64,000 nucleotides of DNA from Planoprotostelium fungivorum (taxonomy: Eukaryota > Evosea > Variosea > Cavosteliida > Cavosteliaceae), in NCBI GenBank assembly GCA_003024175.1, contig MDYQ01000154.1, forward strand, positions 1 to 64,000, read 5' to 3'. The notes beneath the pieces were generated by a model, which saw only the letters and a list, made by a program, of their open reading frames with translations, ran no database searches and was not told the DNA's origin. Both the position numbers and the translations under genes were made by a program. Shown one piece after another: positions 52,643 through 64,000 of the stretch (its first letter is position 1; every line of letters starts with the position of its first letter).

Positions 52643-53606
52643 GTTGTCGATGTTGTGCGAAAATGGTCGCCATTTGTTCGGAAAGGATATTTAGGTCGCA
52701 TTGATTTACAACTGGCCTGGCGTTTGGAGCTACCCGAGCGCGAGCGTGGCTGTACTGTTAGGAGTGCGTACTCGAGTAAAAGAAGCATCAGATCCAAAAC
52801 ACTCGAACTAATCCTAGTGGGCAGAACGATCAATTGAGGGTGATCCACGCATTGTGAGCGCCGCAACTGTGATAATTGCAGAGCGGTTTACCAGCATGGT
52901 ATAACATCACTCATCCAATTTTCAGGTTCGAAAGTTTGTTTAAAAAAATGACGCTTTGTATCGCGAAAAATTCGAAATTCAGAATTTTTGATATAGTTTG
53001 CTTCAGAATTGACCAATTTGATCCAATGCTCCTTTAACGACATCTAGCATTTGACAACGTGTGGAAGAGGCAAGACAGCTCATTTAGAAATGTCGAGCTC
53101 GACATGGGTTTATGATGAGCAAACGTCTTATGCTTTCCGAGTATCCTCAGCTTTGACAATCACGCTTGAAAACTTGACGATCCATTGATGCAGAGGAAAC
53201 GATATTCGTCACTGGAGGACCAAACGAAAGTTCGTCAAAGGAGACGACGCAGTGTGGTCAGAGACTGTCCTCGAGAGAGCGACGTCCACGAGGTTGATGA
53301 CAGGTGCCTTGTCTATTCCTAGTGTGGTGGCACCGTATTATCATGACGGAACTATCTCATCGTCTGCCTGCTTTCTGTTTTTTGTCTTTGAAAGTCCGTC
53401 ATGATGTTGATGTAATCACCGAACTCTTTGGACGAATCTTTGTATTCATAACCGACGGTGGTGGGGGTTGTACCAGTCACGTGACTTTCCGTCCACCAAA
53501 AGCGAGATAAATTCATCTTCGGAACACGACCTGTCGAAATCTGTCAATGGACCATCCTCGACAATTTGTATCCATCGAATCATTCTCTCACAAACAGACA
53601 ACAGCA
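52643..53606. other. long intergenic stretch with one doubtful coding segment
   Basis: From 52643 to about 53080 nothing coding is recognised. At 53090 a frame opens MSSSTWVYDEQTSYAFRV and, past a GTATCC-like donor and an AG near 53191, host-like frames continue to about 53400 (DAVWSETVLERATS), so a small unclassified gene is possible. No domain is recognised, and no consistent splicing with a stop was found. The segment 53460-53606 is the likely promoter of the secreted protein gene. Confidence 0.35.
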
Positions 53607-54044
53607 ATGCAGTCCTTCCTCCTCCTTGCCCTCCTCTCTCTCTTCGCCGCCTCTCAGGCCGACGTCTTCATCATCACCACCTACAACTCAAGCGACTGTA
53701 CCTTCGCCTCCAAGTCTCAGTCTTACCCCACCGGCTGCTTCAGCATCGGCCCCCTCTCGAACCAGAACTCCATCGACGGCAACACGGCCTCCGTCAAGTC
53801 TTTCCTCGGCAGCGGCTCATGCGGCGGTAATGCCGCCACCACCTTGAACTACACTCTCGGGGCCGTCTGCACTGCCCTCATCAACGGAGGAAACATCTAC
53901 TACAAGGCCTACACTGGACGAACCATCTCACCCGCCCCCGGCCCCAACGATCAGATCACAGAGAACTACGTCGGCTCTGGTTGCGGTGGAACTGGAAGCG
54001 CAGTCATCACCTACAACACCGGATGCACTGCCAAGGATTCATAA
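53607..54044 (+). CDS. small secreted cysteine-containing protein
   Basis: A single exon of 145 codons, unusual in this intron-rich region. A strong signal peptide (MQSFLLLALLSLFAASQA) is followed by DVFIITTYNSSDCTF. The mature chain of about 127 residues is rich in Ser, Thr, Gly and Asn with eight Cys and several Asn-x-Ser/Thr glycosylation sites, ending TGCTAKDS. Codon use is strongly biased to C-ending codons, as in highly expressed genes. No enzyme motif is seen. Probably an abundant secreted or coat protein; function unknown. Confidence 0.75.
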   Translation: MQSFLLLALLSLFAASQADVFIITTYNSSDCTFASKSQSYPTGCFSIGPLSNQNSIDGNTASVKSFLGSGSCGGNAATTLNYTLGAVCTALINGGNIYYKAYTGRTISPAPGPNDQITENYVGSGCGGTGSAVITYNTGCTAKDS

Positions 54045-54216
54045 TAGCAGGAATCGTGGTGCGTGGAACGATCTCGACTTTGAGATGTGTTGCACTGATT
54101 GAATCGTCTGGTGTGGCTCTGGTATAGACAGATAAGACGGTGACGATAGTGTATGGGAAGAACATAAAGATCGAAAGAGCTCTGAGGTTCCTTCAGATAC
54201 AAATCGTTTACTGTGA

Positions 54217-56374
54217 CTACAATTTAGCCATGGCCATCTGGCGCACTTCTCTCCTCAAGATCTTCCCTGCCAGATTCTTCGGTACATCCTCCACGATCTC
54301 CACCACTCTACCATCCCGTCAGACCATAGACCACTCCTCTCCTCTCACCTGGGATATTTATACGCCGCCATCTGCTTCTTACAGTGCTCGATCAGCTCTT
54401 CTGGCTTCAAACTGACGTTCGGCTTGAGGGACACGTAGGCCTTGACCGTCTCCCCTCGATATTCATCGGGTATCCCAACCACCGCAGTCTCTCTCACTTT
54501 CGGGTGGGTCATGATGACATCTTCCACCTCTCTCGGCCATATCTTGAAGCCAGAAGCGATGATCATGTCCTTCTTCCTGTCCACGATGTAGAACCATCCT
54601 TCTTTGTCCCTTGCATCTTTCAGAGAGAGCCAGATCGATAGGAATCACCTGACACCGATGTCACCGGTGCGGATCCCTCCGTCCATCGTGAAAGCCTTCT
54701 TCGTCTCTGCCTCGTTCTTCCAATATCCTGCCACTACTCCCGGCCCAAAAGTGACCAACTCTCCCGCTTCTCCATCAGGTAACTCTTTACCCTGCTCGTC
54801 AACTACTTTGCACTGTCTGTGTCAGCCTTCCTCTGACCCTGTCTGTGGATCACCTGGGTGAAGGGGAGAGGTTTACCGCAAGATATAGCATTGTGTTCGG
54901 TGCTGAACGGTGCCCTCTCACCCAGAGGTGAAAAGTGTGAGGGTGCCGTAGTTTCGGTCATACCGTACGCTGAGAGGTGATTGAGTCGACATTTCATCGT
55001 GGAAGTGTGTCACCGGTGTAGAGCTCGATGCCAAATTGCTTTCTGAATTGATCGACAATGGTGACAGAGATGGGAGCTCCTCCACTAAAGCATCGTCTGC
55101 CCTCTTCAATTTCATCTCATCTCATCGAACTCACGTGATGGAAGAGAAATCACATCCGAGTGCAACCTTATCGTTCAGAAGTGAAGTGAACACCGTGATA
55201 GCTCCCGCTCCCATAACCGGTTTGAATCTTGAACTCGTCACGATCGTCACTACCATCTATCCTCACCTCTCCACTAACCTCCCCACCAGAGAAGGATGAA
55301 ACTGTAGAGTCAATAGGAGAGGACAACCGAGGAAGATAGAGGCCGTTCCCAGGCAGATGAGACCGGTGATGTGGAAGAGAGGGGCCAGGGTGATAATGGA
55401 CGATTCTCTGTTCATCTTCCAGAAGATCTCTGATATGTGTCCCTTGGCGTGTGTAAAGATCGAATGATGCGATCGCTTCTCTCACCTGATAGACGACGTT
55501 CTTGTGGCTGTTGATGGCTCCCTTCGCTGGGCCGGTGGTACCCGACGTGTAAGTCAAGAAGGCAGGATCGTCTAACGTGATCTCCTTCCTCTCTGCCGCA
55601 TCGTCACATATCGATTCGTGTCATCTCACACTCACCGGGCACGCGGGCGAGTTGAGATGACAAAATGGACGAGTAAGAAGAGACGCTCTTGTCTTTCGGA
55701 AATTGTCTCCTGGTGAACGACTTCAATAAGACGTCTAATTCTGGAAAGTGTCGAGTGTCGGCTGGAAGGAAGTCTGTGGGATGGGTGGTGATCTACGACA
55801 TGATGAGAAGACGCACGTGACGTCTTCTCACCAGATGCTGAAGAGTGGAACAGTCTTTCCAAGCGTTCAGGACGATGTCAGAGAAAGAGCCCTCGAATGT
55901 GATGATGACTTTACTTCCGCTGTCCTACGCAGATGGATCAGATATGCACAGATGGATTTCTCACGTTGATGATGTGGGTGAGTTCTCTCTCTTTGTACAT
56001 TGGGCTGACAGAGACGATGGTGGCGCCAAGCTTCCAAGCGGCGATGATGGACAGCATGAATTCAGGAACATTTTGGAGGAAGAGTGCCACCCGATCACCT
56101 GCTGTTGTCATCGACGGAATCTTCTCGAATGAGGTCACCCTTCGTCACTCCATGGTGGAAGAGATGGCAGGCCAACTTGTTCGTTAAGACCTCAGACTGG
56201 GATGCATCAGATTAACTCGTATCATCAACCCACCTCAGCGAAGGTAATGGTCCTCCCATAGTAGTTCAACCACACTCGCTCGGAAGCGTCTGCCTGCTTG
56301 ATCCAATGGTCGTATCGATTGAGAGCATTGGAGAACTGTTGAAATAGAGTGTCGGGCGGTAATGCTGTGCTCAT
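54217..56374 (-). CDS. acyl-CoA synthetase (AMP-forming), peroxisomal PTS1 ending
   Basis: The start opens MSTALPPDTLFQQFSNALNR. Class I adenylating-enzyme motifs appear in order: DRVALFLQNVPEFMLSIIA (A2 region), MTYTSGTTGPAKGAINSH (phosphate loop), then YGMTETTAPSHF (adenine contact), GELVTFGPGVVAGYW, IRTGDIG (A7 Asp), DRKKDMIIASGFKIWPREVE (hinge and CoA region) and NLAGKILRRE carrying the catalytic Lys. The protein ends MAKL, an acceptable peroxisomal targeting signal (AKL). It activates a carboxylic acid, fatty or aromatic (4-coumarate-CoA-ligase-like), through an acyl-adenylate; substrate unknown. The likely site is the peroxisome, feeding beta-oxidation. Confidence 0.88.
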
Positions 56375-56487
56375 GTTTGTAGAAATTGAAGTCCGTAAAT
56401 CAAACAAACATCTCAGAAATTTAGATTCAGGCGATTGTAGATGTCCAGTTCTTTTCTTGAGATAATCACATCAGAAACATCATCGCG

Positions 56488-58091
56488 ATGCCGGGAGGAC
56501 ACGCACACAAGAAGGGCAACAAGAAGAAGGAGGTCACTGCTGGTGCTACAGAAGAAGAAAAAAAGGCTCCTCAGGCTTTCATCTTCAAAGTCGGTGTCGT
56601 TCCGAAGAGTGTCAGGATGCTGCGAAATGATCTGAGAGGGATGATGAAACCGTACAACGCATACAAACTGAAGGTGATGTCGATTCATCTCAATTCGCAA
56701 CTCGTCCTGACGTTGGAACAGGAGAAGAAGACCAACAAACTGAAAGATTTCCTCAGTGTCGCTGGTCCTCTGGGTGTGACACACTTTTGCATTCTCACGG
56801 CGACTGAATTTGGGACGTACTTGAGGCTGTGTAAAATCCCCAGAGGTCCCACGCTCACCTTCAACATCACTTCTTACACCACTTGCAAAGACATCCGTGT
56901 GAACATCAACTCGAGGGCTTCTCCTTCACAAGATTGGATGTTCCCTCCCTTGGTCAGTTCATTTCGTCATTCTTGATGGACTGATCGGATGCAGGTCATC
57001 TTATCCAACTTCCCTCAAGACACAGAGCAGACCAAGTTGGCTTCCATCATGATTCAGAACATGTTCCCTGCCATCAACGTTCACAAGACGGATCTGTCTG
57101 AGTGTAAGAGAGTGGTCATCTTCTACTACAACAGAGAGAGCAACACCATAGAGTTGAGACACTATTTCATCACCACATCCATCGTTGGCATCAACAAGAA
57201 TCTGAAGCAGGTGAACCGCTCTTTCATTTTATATCGATACCATTTCACATCTATCGCAAACGAAAAAGACACGAGTGTTCACATCGACGGATCACCATCG
57301 ATCAGATCTTCTGATCATCCATCTCATTGATCGAACACTTGACATCGATTCCAATCTTCTCATCATGAACCAGCTAGTCAAGAACAGAATTCCAAACATC
57401 CGAAACTTTGATGACATCAGCGAATACGTCTTAGGGTGAGTCCATCATCATCACATCACACCGACACCTCACAGTGACTGGGCTGGCGCAGATTCTGAGG
57501 CCGAAGACGGACCAGAGAACACCGTCGAAATCAAGAATCAGATCAGCAGGGCTCGCTCCCAGAGTGATCAGAATGCCATTCGTCTGACCGAGTTGGGGCC
57601 TCGCATGACCTTGGAGTTGGTCAAGGTAGAAGATGGTTTCTGCGAGGGAAAAGTGTTGTACCACTCTACGGTCACGAAAACGGCAGAGGAGGTGAAGCGT
57701 GTGGAAGTGGATGGAGCTGAAGGGTGACAGGTGGCCGAATTGGACAGAAAGGCGGCAGAGAAGAAGAAGTTGAAGAAGCAGAGGCAGAAGGAGCAGGAGA
57801 AGAACGTCAAGAGGAAGAGGGGAACGGAAGAGGAAGACAAATCAGGTGAGAAGACATCACGAGAGATGGTTAGACAATACGAGAGAAAATAGAATCCATA
57901 GAAAGTAGTTTGGATGAGAGACTGAAGGAGGAACAGATGAGGAGAAGGAAGATGACGATGACGATGAGGACAAACCAAAGAAGGAAAAGTACAATCCTTT
58001 GTACAGAAGGAAGAAGGGGCAGAACAAGGGAGAAGACAAAGAGGGAGGCAAGGAGAAATCGAAGAGACCCATCAAGAAGTCGAAAAAGTAA
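56488..58091 (+). CDS. PPAN: SSF1 / Peter Pan ribosome biogenesis factor (Brix domain)
   Basis: The start opens MPGGHAHKKGNKKKEVTA. The Brix domain has IFKVGVVPKSVRMLRNDLRG and MMKPYNAYKLK, DFLSVAGPLGVTHFCILT, LRLCKIPRGPTLTFNI, VILSNFPQDTEQTKLASIMI, MFPAINVHKT and ELRHYFITTSIVGINKNLK. Then RIPNIRNFDDISEYVLG is followed by an acidic stretch and LGPRMTLELVKVEDGF, as in SSF/Peter Pan. The C-terminus is Lys/Glu-rich, ending KRPIKKSKK (nucleolar targeting). It helps assemble the 60S subunit. At about 57724 an in-frame TGA falls in the Lys-rich region; removing a GT-AG segment of only 30 bases (57701-57730) would avoid it, shorter than other introns here. Confidence 0.88.
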
Positions 58092-58190
58092 AAGAATTTC
58101 TCAAGAAACTATTTTCATTTTCCCACACAAAGATTCGTACAGCACCAACACTCTCTCGTGTGCTGGTGTAGAGGATTGCGTTGAATCCTC

Positions 58191-62842
<4,652 letters not shown>

Positions 62843-62952
62843 CTGTGGGCGGATTCCCCGACATGGAAACCGTCTGGAAGAAAACCTCGAGGTTTGCCGG
62901 GTTGAACATTCATTCCACACAAAACACGCACGAATTCTCACGACGTACAACC

Positions 62953-63499
62953 ATGCATCACTACAATACCATCACTTTATTCCTAGCCTTCTCTGCTACC
63001 TGTCTCTTCGCTCAGATCGGTGAAAGATAACAAGGTTACACCCTCTGACGCGTTGTAGTGACCGAGAGAGCCCCCATCTGCCCCGATTTTGTCATACACT
63101 GCAATCCAGACCAAGAGACGGTACAAGACATCGATCCCAACTCTGGTTGTCCTCGTACTCAATGTGTCGACAAAGGACCCAAGAATACGTATGATCTCGT
63201 CAAGTACAGGTGATCATCATCTCATCTTCTTTCGCACAACCCTTCAGAGATGATGACGCGCGAACAGCACATCCCAAGGAAAGACTGAAGAGGGCCTGTG
63301 CTATGACCCTTACGCTCCTTGCGCTATCGGACAGACCGAGGTAGAGACTTTCAATTCTGCGACGGGATGCATCAGAACCACTTGCGAGGGTGAGAGATCG
63401 CATGAGAAGAAGGTCTGAATCGCATCAGTGATCAAGGCGAGCGGCCCAGCAACCAAGGAGACCTTCGCTCAGGGACCTCTAGGTGTTCTCGGCCTGTAA
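62953..63499 (+). CDS. secreted cysteine-rich protein
   Basis: The start opens MHHYNTITLFLAFSATCLFA, a signal peptide. Four exons with introns near 63020-63058, 63211-63268 and 63390-63430 give about 135 residues with Cys spaced in pairs: APICPDFVIHC, SGCPRTQCVDKG, GLCYDPYAPCAIG and SATGCIRTTCE. The repeating short Cys modules suggest a disulfide-stabilised extracellular protein, perhaps related to the Cys-rich spore-coat or cell-surface proteins of amoebae. No enzymatic motif. The end is GPLGVLGL. Function unknown. Confidence 0.7.
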
Positions 63500-63718
63500 T
63501 CGGCTAAACTGAGAGGCGGATAAATCAATACCCCCATCTTTACCTCGATTACTTTATGTGCTTCTACCCACCTTTCCGGTCTGTTTTCCACAGTCACGTG
63601 ATCACGTGTGGACGTTCAGTGTCGCTCTCTGAGACACTTTGACTTTGACAAATTCCTGACGTTGGTTTGTCCTCCCGCTTTGTTCGGGGCAGTGCTCATT
63701 CTTTCAGAACAGGAAGTG

Positions 63719-64000
63719 ATGAGATCAGCTCTCCTTCTCTGTTTGGTGCCTCGTGAGTCTCTCTCTGCCTTCACATTCGCTGACTAGAGGAATAGTGGCT
63801 CTGTCAGCCGTATTCCACAACTCTGATGTCCCCGCCCACAAGGGAAAGTACATCGTGGTCTTTCACGATCATGCCACACACAGCATGAGTGAGTCTTTCG
63901 ACCTCTTTCACGGTGATTGACTTGACAATCAGGACAATCTTTCGTCAACAAGTGGAATGCACGCAAGAGATCTGAGGACGGCGAATTCAAGCACCACAAC
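63719..64000 (+). CDS. subtilisin-family protease, N-terminal signal and propeptide (partial)
   Basis: The start opens a signal peptide (MRSALLLCLVP, spliced to LALSAVF). The following exon reads HKGKYIVVFHDHATHSM, the typical first strand and loop of an inhibitor-I9 propeptide of S8 subtilases (consensus GKYIVVFK...). The next exon has SFVNKWNARKRSE before the window ends. Introns at about 63757-63799 and 63890-63931. The protease domain would lie beyond the window. A stand-alone I9 inhibitor is the alternative. Confidence 0.6.

Overview
The window looks like nuclear DNA from a free-living amoeboid protist, most likely an amoebozoan; a protosteloid amoeba (Protostelium/Planoprotostelium type) would fit, but this is inference. 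The evidence is a gene-dense, roughly half-GC sequence with genes on both strands. Nearly every gene is cut by many very short introns (about 37-60 bases, usually GTGAG...CAG). The gene set mixes class I PI3-kinase with a Ras-binding domain, a p67phox-like oxidase subunit, coactosin-type actin-binding domains, a Ste20-like kinase, eIF5B, SSF1/Peter Pan, ERH, RMI1 and SNRNP27. No operons, ribosome binding sites or CRISPR arrays are seen or expected, and I recognised no tRNA or rRNA gene.

Layout. Positions 1-9340 are an AT-rich, repeat-dominated block with three single-N joins (4274, 6197, 6785). It holds the fossil polymerase region of a Polinton-like element (about 701-4273). After it comes a large mosaic inverted repeat (4856-6784 against 7345-9010) carrying an intron-containing HNH_2-type gene and a coiled-coil reading frame. 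From 9342 to the end the sequence is ordinary host DNA with about 25 genes.

Host genes in order: a CIBAR/FAM92-like BAR protein (-); a giant WW-WW-FYVE-armadillo protein (+); an RGS-like fragment (-); a MEINOX-TALE homeodomain protein (+); a HAD phosphomutase-GH65 glycoside phosphorylase fusion (-); an aquaporin (-); a SAP-LRR protein (+); eIF5B (+); a Ste20-like kinase-coiled coil-ankyrin protein (+); an NmrA/SDR-like protein (-); ERH (+); RMI1 (+); a secreted GH18 chitinase (-); a short-chain dehydrogenase (-); an aldo-keto reductase (-); a PTTG1IP-like PSI membrane protein (+); SNRNP27 (-); a small S/P-rich protein (+); a p67phox-like protein (-); a tandem coactosin-type ADF-H protein (-); a secreted Cys-containing protein (+); a peroxisomal-type acyl-CoA synthetase (-); SSF1 (+); a class I PI3K (-); a second secreted Cys-rich protein (+); and the start of a subtilase (+).

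Functional themes. Membrane, phosphoinositide and actin signalling is well represented (class I PI3K, FYVE-ARM protein, BAR protein, tandem coactosin, p67phox, Ste20-like kinase, RGS-like), as expected of a phagocytic, motile amoeba. Secreted or lysosomal digestion is suggested by the chitinase and the subtilase. Housekeeping functions are translation initiation, ribosome assembly, splicing and genome stability. Exon boundaries quoted here were read by eye from GT...AG signals and reading frame; gene ends are firmer than internal junctions.
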